Shown: piece by piece, positions 18,593 through 27,951 of the stretch
How positions within the stretch are numbered: the first letter of the stretch is position 1
Layout: every line of letters starts with the position of its first letter
Source: Algibacter mikhailovii
GTDB lineage: Bacteria > Bacteroidota > Bacteroidia > Flavobacteriales > Flavobacteriaceae
Direction of reading: 5' to 3'
DNA length: 64,000 nt
Assembly (NCBI RefSeq): GCF_014651495.1
Contig: NZ_BMWZ01000010.1
Span: forward strand, 26,611 to 90,610
Translations under genes and position numbers: made by a program
The notes under the pieces: model-generated
What the model was told of the DNA's origin: nothing
The model's input: the letters and a program-made list of their open reading frames with translations, nothing else
Databases searched by the model: none

Positions 18593-19348
18593 TTATTTAG
18601 CTTCAATTCCTTTTAACATATTTACAAATGCTTCAGGAGCGGACCATTGCGCATTATGGTTAGCTTGTAGCTGAAGCGTAGGCCATTTTTTTTCATCAGC
18701 TCGCTGGAATTGAGAATAAAAGTCATCATTTTTCGGATAAGCACCTTTGTCTACTGTAAGTATGTATGTTGTATTCATTTTGAACCTATCTGGATTTTTT
18801 AATGAGATTCTATCCGTCCATGTTTTCAATGGATGCGGCACATCTTTAGGCGGCAATTCGCCTTCTGGAACCCAAGGAGGAACGATAAATCCATTCAATT
18901 CATCTAATTCGCTTTTTTTAATACCTCGAATGGAAACTACACTTTCATTATCTTCAGGAACGAAAGCATCAATATAAACAAGTTTAGCAATTCTCTCAGG
19001 GATACTATCTGCCACACCAGTAACTACCATACCCCCATAACTATGTCCAACTAAAATAATATTATTAAGCTCTTCATAAAGAATGGTGTTTACAACATCT
19101 TTAATATGTGTATCCAAACCAACATCTAAAGTTGCTAAGTGCACGCGTTCTCCTTGTCCAGTTAAGGTAGGTCGATAGACTATACTACCTGTTTCTGTAA
19201 GAAGGGAATCTACTTTTTTAAAGACCCAACCGCCTCCCCAAGCGCCATGAACAATAACATAGTTAGGTTTTGAACTGCGTTGTGAAAACCCGGGCTGATA
19301 AGAAATTACGAGAACTAATAAAATCAAAAATGCTTTATACTGTTTCAT
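18593..19348 (-). CDS. Exported alpha/beta-fold hydrolase
   Basis: The 251-residue protein has a Sec signal (first ~22 residues, ending FSQ) and then an alpha/beta hydrolase of the salicylate-esterase/hydroxynitrile-lyase-like group. It has VHGAWGGGWVF near 33-43, the nucleophile elbow GHSYGGM with Ser103, and a final His in QANHNAQWSAPEAF. It would act as a periplasmic or secreted esterase. It converges on the helicase gene (27 bp apart) and is preceded by a MotA/ExbB-like gene on the same strand, from which a terminator separates it. Confidence 0.82.
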   Translation of the reverse strand: MKQYKAFLILLVLVISYQPGFSQRSSKPNYVIVHGAWGGGWVFKKVDSLLTETGSIVYRPTLTGQGERVHLATLDVGLDTHIKDVVNTILYEELNNIILVGHSYGGMVVTGVADSIPERIAKLVYIDAFVPEDNESVVSIRGIKKSELDELNGFIVPPWVPEGELPPKDVPHPLKTWTDRISLKNPDRFKMNTTYILTVDKGAYPKNDDFYSQFQRADEKKWPTLQLQANHNAQWSAPEAFVNMLKGIEAK

Positions 19349-19450
19349 AATTCTTATATTTTAAAAATGATATTATCAAGTATATCAAATGATGGACTAA
19401 GTTATCTTAATTTCACTAAAATCGACTTTTTCCTATTAGACATAAGCAAT

Positions 19451-19482
19451 AAACCGCCTTTTATTAATATGAAAAGCGGTTT
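19451..19482 (-). terminator. Intrinsic terminator after the MotA/ExbB-like gene
   Basis: The arms AAACCGC (19451-19457) and GCGGTTT (19476-19482) pair perfectly. After one bulged base, TTTT and AAAA extend the stem around a 9-base loop. The hairpin lies 24 bp past the stop of the leftward MotA/ExbB-like gene and so separates it from the esterase gene. The T-run on the minus strand is short. Confidence 0.6.
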
Positions 19483-19505
19483 TATAACAACATCCTAACA
19501 ATGCA

Positions 19506-19898
19506 CTAATTCCTTTGCAAAGCCTTTAAAATAATAATTCCTATTCTAGGTAAAATGAAAGTAATACAGCCAAAAACTGTTGTTAAAAATGCAACTTTAA
19601 GTCCGCTGGCCATCATCCCTTGACTTACATCTCCAAGCGCACTAATGGCATCAAAGGCCATAATCATTCCTATTATAGAGCCTAAAAGTCCAAATACAAG
19701 TCCTAAAATACTAATATCTGAAGCTAGGCTTGTCATTTTCTTAGATTTAACTTCATCCTTTTTTACATTTAAAAAGGCTATCACAATACAAATTAGTGCA
19801 AGTATTAGGCAAATTAAAATAAGAGACATAAATAATGGACCGCCTTCCATGAATCGATCAACAAACGGATTAACTAATAAAATTGATAACATTAACAT
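19506..19898 (-). CDS. Small MotA/TolQ/ExbB-like membrane protein
   Basis: The 130-residue protein has three likely membrane segments (about 18-40, 60-82 and 100-122). The last two resemble the conserved core of MotA/TolQ/ExbB proton-channel proteins (GLVFGLLGSIIGMIMAF and a long helix after GLKVAFLTTVFG). Known family members energise motility or outer-membrane transport together with a MotB/TolR/ExbD partner. Here there is no partner nearby and the cytoplasmic loop is very short, so whether it conducts protons is open. It stands alone between a terminator and the divergent histidine kinase gene. Confidence 0.7.
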   Translation of the reverse strand: MLMLSILLVNPFVDRFMEGGPLFMSLILICLILALICIVIAFLNVKKDEVKSKKMTSLASDISILGLVFGLLGSIIGMIMAFDAISALGDVSQGMMASGLKVAFLTTVFGCITFILPRIGIIILKALQRN

Positions 19899-20091
19899 AA
19901 TAAATGGTTTTGATTAAACTTGATACAAACATAAAAATCAAATACACCTCCTAAATAAAAATGCGACGGTCAACCAAATTAACAACTTTTTTAACCAAAA
20001 GCTAAATCAGGCCTAAAAACAGTCATTCGTCTACAAAACAAATACACCTACTAAAAATATAGTATTATTGTAATGAGGTTAGTTTATTACA

Positions 20092-21138
20092 ATGAAAAAA
20101 CTCATTTTAAATAAAATTGGTCAAATATTACTACACACCTTATTCTGGTGTGCAGTGCTTCTATTTTACACCTATTTTTTCGGCTTTGATAGTAGTGATT
20201 TCAACTATGTGTTTTCATTCTCATTATTTTTGATGCCTATTACCATAGCGACCACCTATGTTGCTATTTATAATCTCATCCCCATCTACTTAATAAAAAA
20301 ACGATATGGCCGCTTTGCCTTGTATAGTTTTTTTACACTGGTTATTTCGGCTTTCCTAATTATAGTATCTGTTTTTTACGGACTTATTTACCTCTCAAAT
20401 TTCCAATATGATAATATGGCTCCTATAAGCCGGAGTTTAATATTTGTAGCAACTGCGGTGTATCTCATAGTTATTATAGTTAGCGCATTTAAATTACTAA
20501 AACTTAATTTGAAGCATACGCAAGAAGCTAAAAAACTAGAAACTAAAATTTTAGAAACGCAACTAAAATTAAAAGAACAGGAATTGAATTATTTAAAGAT
20601 GCAAATTCATCCGCATTTTTTATTTAACACCTTAAATACCATGTACGGGTTTGCCTTAAAGAAAGCAGACGAAACCCCAGAAATGATTCTGAAACTGTCT
20701 AACCTGCTAGATTACTTATTGTATCAAGTAGACAAGCCTTTTGTTTTATTAACAGATGACATTAATCATATTAATGATTATATTGAATTAGAAAAAATGC
20801 GATTTAATGATACCTTAAATATTACGTTTCATAAAGAGCATATAAGTCATGATAAACAAATAGCGCCCATGTTACTTTTGCCTTTTATTGAGAACAGCTT
20901 TAAACATGGTACATTAAACAAAGGCGTATTAGATATCAATATAACCCTTTCTTGTGATGCTAAAAATATCTATTTTCATATTGAAAACACCAGTAAAAAT
21001 CATGACACAACATCAAAAGGTATCGGTTTAGAAAATATAAAAAAACGTTTAGACCTACTTTATAAAAACCAATACAGCCTTAACATCCAGAATAGTAATA
21101 ACCGGTTTAAAATTGATTTAAAAATAGAATCTGTATAA
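20092..21138 (+). CDS. LytS/YehU-type sensor histidine kinase
   Basis: The 348-residue membrane kinase has four predicted N-terminal membrane segments (about 10-30, 40-62, 78-102 and 115-137), a coiled-coil linker (~142-170), and the His_kinase domain with the HPHFLFNTLN motif at 173-182. A degenerate ATPase domain ends in GIGLENIKKRLDLLY. It has no periplasmic sensor domain, so it probably senses something in or at the membrane. It phosphorylates the LytTR regulator encoded two bases downstream, with which it forms a classic pair. The signal and targets are unknown. Confidence 0.92.
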   Translation: MKKLILNKIGQILLHTLFWCAVLLFYTYFFGFDSSDFNYVFSFSLFLMPITIATTYVAIYNLIPIYLIKKRYGRFALYSFFTLVISAFLIIVSVFYGLIYLSNFQYDNMAPISRSLIFVATAVYLIVIIVSAFKLLKLNLKHTQEAKKLETKILETQLKLKEQELNYLKMQIHPHFLFNTLNTMYGFALKKADETPEMILKLSNLLDYLLYQVDKPFVLLTDDINHINDYIELEKMRFNDTLNITFHKEHISHDKQIAPMLLLPFIENSFKHGTLNKGVLDINITLSCDAKNIYFHIENTSKNHDTTSKGIGLENIKKRLDLLYKNQYSLNIQNSNNRFKIDLKIESV

Positions 21139-21140
21139 AT

Positions 21141-21857
21141 ATGCAACAGGAGAAAGACATACGCTGCATGATTGTTGATGATGAATCGATTGCTCGAGAA
21201 GTCATTAGCACGCACCTATCAAAAATTCCAAACACCAAGCTTATTGCTAGTTGCAGCAGTGCTATAGAAGCCTTTAATTGTTTAAGAACACAAACCATTG
21301 ATTTGGTTTTCTTGGATATCAATATGCCTGAGATGTCGGGGATTTCCTTTGCCAAAGCAATTAATAAAGAGGTTAAAATAATTTTCACAACAGCATACCG
21401 AGATTTTGCCATCGAAGGATTTGAACTTCGAGCTGTTGACTATTTACTCAAACCTATTTCTTTTGAGCGATTGGTTAAAGCAGTGAACAACTATTTTGAC
21501 ACTTATGTGGATGATAAAACCACAAATACCAATGAACAAAACAGTCATGATTTTATGTTTGTTAGAGCAGATAGGCGCATGTTAAAAATTGACTTTGATT
21601 CCATAATTTATGTTGAAAGTTATAGTGATTATATTAAAATACATTTACCAAACCAAACAGTGGTTACTCGAGAAACCATAAGCGCAGTGGAAGCCAAACT
21701 CCCTAAAAGTAAATTTCTAAGGATTCATAGATCCTACATTATATCCTTAAAGCATATTTCATCGTTTACTAACGAAGAAATTACCATTAATAACACGGCT
21801 TTAACGATAAGTAGAAGCTATAAAAAAGAAGTATTGCAAATCTTAGAAACATACTAA
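21141..21857 (+). CDS. LytTR-family response regulator
   Basis: The 238-residue protein has a receiver domain with phosphoacceptor Asp59 (VFLDINMPEMSG), acidic residues DD at 13-14 and a Lys in LLKPISF near 108. A LytTR DNA-binding domain follows, from about 138 to 236 (FVRADRRMLKIDFDSIIYVE...FLRIHRSYIISL). It is the partner of the upstream kinase. LytTR proteins bind paired direct repeats. I did not find a convincing pair near this operon. Confidence 0.93.
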   Translation: MQQEKDIRCMIVDDESIAREVISTHLSKIPNTKLIASCSSAIEAFNCLRTQTIDLVFLDINMPEMSGISFAKAINKEVKIIFTTAYRDFAIEGFELRAVDYLLKPISFERLVKAVNNYFDTYVDDKTTNTNEQNSHDFMFVRADRRMLKIDFDSIIYVESYSDYIKIHLPNQTVVTRETISAVEAKLPKSKFLRIHRSYIISLKHISSFTNEEITINNTALTISRSYKKEVLQILETY

Positions 21858-21906
21858 CCCCTCATGGTTTTAAGTGACATTTAGCATACTATAAAATCTT
21901 AAATAT

Positions 21907-21939
21907 AAAAGGGAATCGATACTTAATCCATTCCCTTTT
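21907..21939 (+). terminator. Intrinsic terminator after the LytTR gene, probably bidirectional
   Basis: A perfect 10-bp stem (AAAAGGGAAT at 21907-21916 with ATTCCCTTTT at 21930-21939) encloses a 13-base loop and ends in a T-run on the plus strand. The A-rich left arm would give U residues on the minus strand too, so it may also stop the convergent glucosidase transcript. Confidence 0.75.
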
Positions 21940-21983
21940 TAACAGTAAAAAAATCATGCTCAGCGCTTTAATCAGTGCTATTT

Positions 21984-24602
21984 CTACTCATCCAGTTCCA
22001 TAATGAGGTTAGCAATTAAAGCCGTCCAACCTGTTTGATGTGATGCCCCTAGACCTCTACCGTTGTCTCCATCAAAAAACTCATAAAAGAAATGTTCATT
22101 CTTAAAATGTTCATCTTTAGTAAACAACTTATCTGCATCATCAGAATGGTATTGCGCTTTACCTTCATCATTAGGTTCAAAAAGCTTTATAAGTCGTTTA
22201 CTTATTTCATTAGCAATCTGCTTTAAATTAAGCTTATTTCCAGATCCTGTTGGGAATTCATAAACGTAAGTTGGTCCGTAAAACTCATAATACTTTCTCA
22301 AAGATTGTACAATCATATAATTTAAAGGCATCCAAATGGGGCCACGCCAATTGGAATTACCGCCAAACATATTTGACCTGCTTTCGCCCGATTCATATTG
22401 GATTTGATGATAGCCATGATGCACGAATACAAAAGGATGTTTTTCATGATATTTTGAAAGTGAACGAATACCATATTCTGATAAGAACTCCTCTTCATCT
22501 AATAGGCGCTTTAGTAGATGTTCCAACCTAAACCCGCGCATGATAGAGAATAAATGATTACCATCTGCATTAGCTTCTTCTATATTGGAAATTAAAGAGG
22601 CTAAATCAGGGCGTGTTCTCACAATATTAGCGGCTCTTACTTTAAATTCTTGAAGCTGTTCATAAAGATCTTCATGTATGATTTCTACGGCAAACATTGG
22701 GATTATACCCACTAAGGAGCGTACTCTTAATCTATCGGTAACACCACTTGCCATTTCTACTACATCATAATAAAATTTATCTTCATCATCCCACAGGGAT
22801 ATATCTCTTTTCCCGATATGGTGCATGGCCCATGCAATATTTAAAAAGTGTCTAAAAAACTTAGAAACCGACTCTTCATGTATTTTATTGGTTTTTGCCA
22901 ATTCAAGAGACATGCGCATCATATTTAAGGCAAACATGGCCATCCAACTTGTGGCATCAGCTTGCTGCATTCTTGTGATACCTTGGGGCATATGATTACG
23001 ATCAAAAACGCCAATATTATCTAAACCTAAAAAACCACCTTCAAATAAATCGGTTCCATTTTTATCTTTTTGGTTGACCCACCACGTAAAATTAATGAGT
23101 AACTTTTGAAATGCTTTTTCCAAAAACTTAGTATCCCCCTTACCTGTTTGCAGCTTATCTTTCTCATAAACATTCCAAACCGCCCAAGAATGCACCGGTG
23201 GATTGACATCACTAAAATTCCATTCATAAGCTGGAATTTGACCATTAGGATGCATGTAGTTTTCCTGTAACACTAAGAGTAACTGTTCTTTGGCGAAATA
23301 AGGGTCAATTTCAACAAAGGAGGCCATATGAAACGCAAGATCCCAAGCGGCATACCAAGGATACTCCCATTTATCGGGCATAGAAATAACATGCCTGTTG
23401 GTGAGGTGTTGCCAGCTATAATTTCTTAGATTATGCCGTTCTGGTTTTGATTCACCAGGGCCACCAAACAACCATTTAAATACATCATTATAATAAAACT
23501 GCTTGGTCCAGAGCAAACCTGAAAAGGCCTTTTTAGCAATATTCCTCTGTGTCTCTGGTATTTTTTTGTCTATTATATTGTTATAAAATTCTTCGCATTC
23601 CCGAATTCTATCATCAAAAATAGAATCAAAATCCGCCCAAGGATCAGCAATTTTCCTTTTCTTTAAACGAATTCTTATACTTTTTTCTTCACCAGCTTTC
23701 AAGTTTAATTTATACCAAACTGCAAACTTAGAACCCGTTTTTTTCGGATTTACAGTGGGTTCTCCATGAATAACATGATCGTTTATACCATCCTTAACAT
23801 ATTCAACTTCATTTGCATAATTATAAATCCTTTGGTTATTGGTCTCATTTTCACAAAATAACTGTTCACCACCTGCGTGGTGTAGATAATAACGTCCATT
23901 TCTTACACTTCGAGATAGGACACAATCATCTTGAATAGCTTTCATGCTTGGGCGCTCAAACCGTTCATTATGCTTCCAAAAATTTCTAAACCATAGGTGC
24001 GGTAAAACATGAATATCTGCACTTTGTTTTCCTCTATTAACTACGGTTACTTTCATTAAAATATCATCAACATCAGCTTTGGCATACTCAATAAAACAGT
24101 CAAAATAATTACCGTCCTTAAAACATCCGGAATCTAATATTTCAAATTCATCTTCATCTCTACTTCTTTGGTTCTTATTTACAATATCTCCGTAAGGAAA
24201 TTTCCCTTGGGGGTATTTATACAAATATTTACAATAAGCATGTGTTGGTGAGGATACTTGATGAAAATACAACTCCTTAACATCTTCCCCATGATTTCCT
24301 TGATTATTAGTTAAACCAAAAAGGCGTTCCTTTAAAATATCGTCTTTTCCATTCCAAAATGCTGGGGCCATGCAGAGTATTTCTCTAGAATCCGTAAATC
24401 CTCCAATTCCTTCCTCTCCCCATCTATAGGCATTACTTCTGGCCTTATCATGATCAACAAACTCCCATGCTTCACCATATAAACTATAATCTTCTCGTAC
24501 CGTTCCCCATTGCCGCTCTGCTAAATAGGGTCCCCATTTTTTCCATTTCCTATAAGAATTAGAACTTGCCAACCGTTCTGCTTCCTGTCCTTTTTTAGTC
24601 AT
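21984..24602 (-). CDS. GH63-like (MGH1/YgjK-type) glucosidase
   Basis: The 872-residue protein is of the mannosyl-oligosaccharide glucosidase-like (GH63) superfamily, with a beta-sandwich N-terminal domain and an (alpha/alpha)6 barrel. Recognisable parts are WEYPWYAAWDLAFHMASF and LLVLQENYMHPNGQIPAYEWNFSDVNPPVHSWA, with likely acidic catalytic residues, and NMFGGNSNWRGPIWMPLNYM near the C-terminus. Bacterial members hydrolyse alpha-glucosides such as glucosylglycerate or kojibiose-type sugars. There is no signal peptide, so it acts in the cytoplasm, perhaps on a compatible solute or storage sugar. It is monocistronic, and a structured leader candidate lies ~240 bases upstream. Confidence 0.85.
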   Translation of the reverse strand: MTKKGQEAERLASSNSYRKWKKWGPYLAERQWGTVREDYSLYGEAWEFVDHDKARSNAYRWGEEGIGGFTDSREILCMAPAFWNGKDDILKERLFGLTNNQGNHGEDVKELYFHQVSSPTHAYCKYLYKYPQGKFPYGDIVNKNQRSRDEDEFEILDSGCFKDGNYFDCFIEYAKADVDDILMKVTVVNRGKQSADIHVLPHLWFRNFWKHNERFERPSMKAIQDDCVLSRSVRNGRYYLHHAGGEQLFCENETNNQRIYNYANEVEYVKDGINDHVIHGEPTVNPKKTGSKFAVWYKLNLKAGEEKSIRIRLKKRKIADPWADFDSIFDDRIRECEEFYNNIIDKKIPETQRNIAKKAFSGLLWTKQFYYNDVFKWLFGGPGESKPERHNLRNYSWQHLTNRHVISMPDKWEYPWYAAWDLAFHMASFVEIDPYFAKEQLLLVLQENYMHPNGQIPAYEWNFSDVNPPVHSWAVWNVYEKDKLQTGKGDTKFLEKAFQKLLINFTWWVNQKDKNGTDLFEGGFLGLDNIGVFDRNHMPQGITRMQQADATSWMAMFALNMMRMSLELAKTNKIHEESVSKFFRHFLNIAWAMHHIGKRDISLWDDEDKFYYDVVEMASGVTDRLRVRSLVGIIPMFAVEIIHEDLYEQLQEFKVRAANIVRTRPDLASLISNIEEANADGNHLFSIMRGFRLEHLLKRLLDEEEFLSEYGIRSLSKYHEKHPFVFVHHGYHQIQYESGESRSNMFGGNSNWRGPIWMPLNYMIVQSLRKYYEFYGPTYVYEFPTGSGNKLNLKQIANEISKRLIKLFEPNDEGKAQYHSDDADKLFTKDEHFKNEHFFYEFFDGDNGRGLGASHQTGWTALIANLIMELDE

Positions 24603-25305
24603 ACTTTCATTTTTAGTTTATCAAAAAACTTCCATGGCATTGCCTTAAACAACAACCATTAATCCAAATGAAATATCTCAAGAATAAATCGAAAATAATT
24701 AAAGAAGTTTTTCTAAATATAACAGAAAAAGAGCCTTCAAACAAGTGATTTTAGTTTATGGCTCACGAATTATTAAAATTAAATTTAAATTAATTTTTTG
24801 TGCCTTTATGTGAAAAAACACCTTAATTTTTATTGAACTTAATAAAAAAACCCTTTGCTCTCTCAAGAAAAGGGTCTAATTAATGTAGAGAGCCTTCAGT
24901 ACACAGAAAAAGTAACCAACCAAAATTAACCCTAACTAAAGTTAATCCCACGCACTTTTAGAACTCTCTACAATACCTCAAATAACTTAATTTGTAAAAA
25001 CTTTGACCCTAATGGAATCTTCTTTTAGCTACCTTTTACGATGGTAGATGATTTTTAGTGAAAGCTTTTAGTCTAAGTAACAATTATGGTAAATTCTTTT
25101 ACTAAAGTCCCCTAACAACATTTAATACAGATAGTTTCCAATCCTTTTTTGCGTTTAAATATCATGCTTTAAAGCCATGTTTATTACAAACCAAAAGTTG
25201 TAAATACAGTCTTAATTAAATAAAAAAGTACAAACAATTAATTATCCTTATCAAATTTAGTAAATTGTAACAACAATAACATGTTCAAAATCAATTATTT
25301 AAACC
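24603..25305. other. Long intergenic region without a protein gene
   Basis: About 700 bases separate the leftward GH63 gene from the rightward TPR lipoprotein gene. No ORF of note is present on either strand. The left part holds the possible structured RNA described in the next entry. The right part (25080-25305) is AT-rich, with no clear -33/-7 pair of the Bacteroidota type, and must hold the TPR gene's promoter. Confidence 0.6.
24844..24980 (-). ncRNA. Candidate structured RNA or attenuator in the GH63 leader
   Basis: On the minus strand a segment starting near 24972 shows nested pairing. A 9-bp closing stem joins 24964-24972 with 24884-24892. An inner AAAAGT/ACTTTT stem and an innermost ATTAAC/GTTAAT hairpin lie inside it. 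A terminator-like hairpin follows (7 bp, 24850-24856 with 24869-24875) and then a run of seven Us (24844-24850). The terminator loop (24857-24863) can also pair, 7 bp, with the 3' side of the closing stem (24887-24893), so two exclusive folds are possible. It lies upstream of the GH63 gene on the same strand. It could be a small RNA or a leader switch. I do not recognise it as 6S, SRP or tmRNA. Confidence 0.45.
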
Positions 25306-27021
25306 ATGAAAAAAGGAATTATAATTTTCTTCACATTAAGCTTATTTTTTTCTTGTAAAAACTCCAAGGAAGAACCTCAGACTATTATCATTAGAAAATC
25401 ACCTAATTCTAAATACACTTGCATCCCTCCAACTACCGATGCAGATTGGTACAAAAAGGATAATATTGCACCTCTTTTAGATGGTTATGATGTTATAGAT
25501 TACCCTATAACAACGAGTAATCCATTAGTGCAACGCTATTTTAATCAAGGGTTGGCTTTGGCTTATGCTTTTAATCATGCTGAGGCGGCTAGATCATTTC
25601 ATTACGCTACAAGAATTGACCCCAATTGTGCTATGGCATTTTGGGGACTTGCCTATGTCTTGGGGCCTAACTACAATGCAGGAATGGAACCCGATAACTA
25701 CGGACGCGCTTTTAAAGCCATTGAAAAAGCCAAATCCCTTGCTCAGAATTCTACAAAAAAAGAACAAGAAATCATTGAAGCCACGGCCATACGTTATTCG
25801 CCTGAACCTCCTGAAGATAGAAGTCAATTAGATCTCAATTACTCAAAAGCCTTAAAATTACTCCAGAAAAAATATCCTGACGACGTTGAAATTGGAACAC
25901 TATATGTTGAATCTTTGATGAATGTACATCCATGGGACTTATATAATCATGCTGGAGAAGCCAAACCTTGGACTCATGAAATTGTTAATCAATTGGAATA
26001 CCTAATTAAAAAAAACCCAAAACATCCTGGAGCCCATCATTTTTACATCCATGCTGTTGAATCTTCTAATACCCCAGAACGCTCAAATGAATCGGCAAAA
26101 GCCTTTGATAATGGTTTAGTTCCTGGTTCAGGACATCTATTACATATGCCTTCACATACTTACATTAGGACAGGAGAATATCATAAAGGCACTTTATCGA
26201 ATATTGCCTCAGTAAAAGCAGATAGTTCATATATAAGTACCTGCCATGCCCAAGGGGCCTATCCATTAGCTTATTACCCGCATAACTATCATTTTATGGC
26301 AGCCACAGCAACGCTAGAGGGCAATAAGCATTGGGCTATGATTGGTGCGAATAAAGTTTCAAAACTTGTCCACCCGGAAATTATGAAAGAACCCGGATGG
26401 GGAACCTTACAACACTACTATACTATCCCTTATTACATAGCAGTAAAGTTCAAAATGTGGGATGAAATTCTAGAAATGAGCTTAGACACCTACCAATTAA
26501 ATTATGTACAAGCCATTCAACATTATGCCCAAGGTATGGCATATTTGGGTCAGAAAAACATGAAACAGGCTAAAATTGAATTAACGGCCCTTGATGCACT
26601 TGCTAAAGATGAAAGTATGAAAAGCATTAGCATTTGGGAAATCAATACGGTCTATGATCTTGTACAAATTGCCAAAAATGTTTTGGAAGCAGAAATTCTA
26701 GCGGAAGAAGGGCAAGTTGACAAAAGTATTATCATTTTAAAAGAAACCGTTGCAATGGAAGATGCCCTAAATTATAATGAACCTCCCGATTGGTTTTTTT
26801 CGATTAGGCATCACCTAGGTGCCATTCAATTACAAGCCAAATTATACGAAGATGCTATTGTGACTTATAAGGCAGATTTAAAAAAATTTCCTAAAAACGG
26901 ATGGGCACAACACGGCTTAAAAGAAGCTTATAGTGGATTAAATGATTTAAAAAGTCTTGCACAGGTAAACACTGATTTGGATGAAAGCTGGGCACATGCT
27001 GACTATAAAATTGAATACTGA
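25306..27021 (+). CDS. Tetratricopeptide-repeat lipoprotein
   Basis: The 571-residue protein has a lipoprotein signal (LFFSCKNSK, Cys at about 17), so it is anchored in a membrane. TPR-like helices start near residue 70 (FNQGLALAYAFNHAEAARSFHYA, then a repeat with MAFWGLAYVLGPNYN) and continue to the C-terminus (YKADLKKFPKNGWAQHGLKEAYSGL). Proteins with this fold occur widely in Bacteroidota as exported proteins of unknown role, sometimes next to copper or redox genes. The HxxH-like histidines around HHFYIHAVESS and HLLHMPSHTYIRTG are conspicuous and could bind metal. The gene stands alone; no function is assigned. Confidence 0.8.
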   Translation: MKKGIIIFFTLSLFFSCKNSKEEPQTIIIRKSPNSKYTCIPPTTDADWYKKDNIAPLLDGYDVIDYPITTSNPLVQRYFNQGLALAYAFNHAEAARSFHYATRIDPNCAMAFWGLAYVLGPNYNAGMEPDNYGRAFKAIEKAKSLAQNSTKKEQEIIEATAIRYSPEPPEDRSQLDLNYSKALKLLQKKYPDDVEIGTLYVESLMNVHPWDLYNHAGEAKPWTHEIVNQLEYLIKKNPKHPGAHHFYIHAVESSNTPERSNESAKAFDNGLVPGSGHLLHMPSHTYIRTGEYHKGTLSNIASVKADSSYISTCHAQGAYPLAYYPHNYHFMAATATLEGNKHWAMIGANKVSKLVHPEIMKEPGWGTLQHYYTIPYYIAVKFKMWDEILEMSLDTYQLNYVQAIQHYAQGMAYLGQKNMKQAKIELTALDALAKDESMKSISIWEINTVYDLVQIAKNVLEAEILAEEGQVDKSIIILKETVAMEDALNYNEPPDWFFSIRHHLGAIQLQAKLYEDAIVTYKADLKKFPKNGWAQHGLKEAYSGLNDLKSLAQVNTDLDESWAHADYKIEY

Positions 27022-27500
27022 TAACTAACTACTTAGCCAGTTTAAAATTAAAATTGGAGTTAAACTTTAATTCAGCATGGTTTTTAGGGGTATTCATTCC
27101 GGTATACCATCCAAAACCCAAAAAGGGATTTAGTGTCTGCCTAAAAGTTATTTTTCGTCTTGTTTTCATGATTGTTGATTTTTGATTGATTTATATTCTA
27201 TATTGTATAGACGACCTTATTTAAAAAATGTTACTAAAAATTGAAACTATTATATAGTTTCCGAATAATGCTTTACATCTTAAAGAGAATTAGGCCTTTC
27301 TACAAGTGCTCATTTCTTAAAGCATAAAAGAGGTTATCCAAAAAGTTAAAAAGAAAATCTAAATTCAAGATAAACTTTTAATCAAAAGTAATATCGTAAA
27401 ACATGTTACTAATAATGGGCTTTATAGGTCTAAAACCATTTTAAAACTTTATCAAATAGTTTCAATCGAATTCATATATTTGAAATAACAATCAAATATT
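27022..27500. other. Intergenic region before the K+ channel operon
   Basis: These ~480 bases hold one short leftward reading frame (27029-27169, listed separately). A TATATTTG box at 27475-27482, 18 bases before the channel start, matches the Bacteroidota -7 consensus TAnnTTTG, but no TTTG stands at the usual -33 distance. I see nothing else in it. Confidence 0.45.
27029..27169 (-). CDS. Possible 46-residue basic protein
   Basis: An ATG at 27169 opens a 46-codon frame ending in TAG at 27029. The peptide begins MKTRRKITFRQTLNPFLGFG and contains WYTGMNTPKNHAE. It is basic and has no membrane segment. Composition is more protein-like than the AT-rich DNA around it. It is convergent with the TPR gene, eight bases from its stop. 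I do not recognise it, and a chance frame of this length cannot be excluded. Confidence 0.35.
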   Translation of the reverse strand: MKTRRKITFRQTLNPFLGFGWYTGMNTPKNHAELKFNSNFNFKLAK

Positions 27501-27947
27501 ATGGTCTTAAACATTACTATTGGCGTTATAATTATTGGAATTACCATATTAATTCATGGTTATGGCACTTTTTATTGGGTAAAAATTCTAGCTAAAAATT
27601 TTCAAGACAATCAAAAGCATTTCTTAAACACAAAAATTACTTGGTTTCTTATTTATACCGCAATTTATTTGTTGGCTTTAAACTTTATTGAAGCCATAAT
27701 TTGGGGCGTTACCTATTATATCTTGCCAGGAATTTCTGAATTTGAAAGTTTAGAAAAGGCTATTTATTTCTCTTTAGTCACATTTACAACCCTAGGTTAT
27801 GGAGAAATAACAATAAGTTCAAATAATAGAATATTAGCCGGACTTGAAGCCATGGATGGCGTATTATTATTAGGTTGGACAACAGCAATTATGTTTTCAG
27901 TCCTTCAATATAGCATCAAGAACCTATTTCAAAATAAGGAAAATTAA
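27501..27947 (+). CDS. Two-pore-helix type potassium channel protein
   Basis: The 148-residue membrane protein belongs to the ion-channel family (Ion_trans_2). It has membrane segments near 4-24, 50-75 and 115-138, and a pore loop TFTTLGYGE, where TLGYG corresponds to the K+ selectivity filter TVGYG. It has no RCK/TrkA regulatory domain. It is the first gene of an apparent export operon, four bases before the HlyD-like gene, an unusual neighbour for a K+ channel. It may set membrane potential or ion balance for the exporter, or be only co-transcribed. Confidence 0.82.
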   Translation: MVLNITIGVIIIGITILIHGYGTFYWVKILAKNFQDNQKHFLNTKITWFLIYTAIYLLALNFIEAIIWGVTYYILPGISEFESLEKAIYFSLVTFTTLGYGEITISSNNRILAGLEAMDGVLLLGWTTAIMFSVLQYSIKNLFQNKEN

Positions 27948-27951
27948 TACT

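Noticed and set aside
24844..24980. 6S RNA, SRP RNA or tmRNA at the GH63 leader
   Set aside because: The closed structure is shorter than 6S, the conserved SRP loop sequences are absent, and there is no tag reading frame or tRNA-like end.
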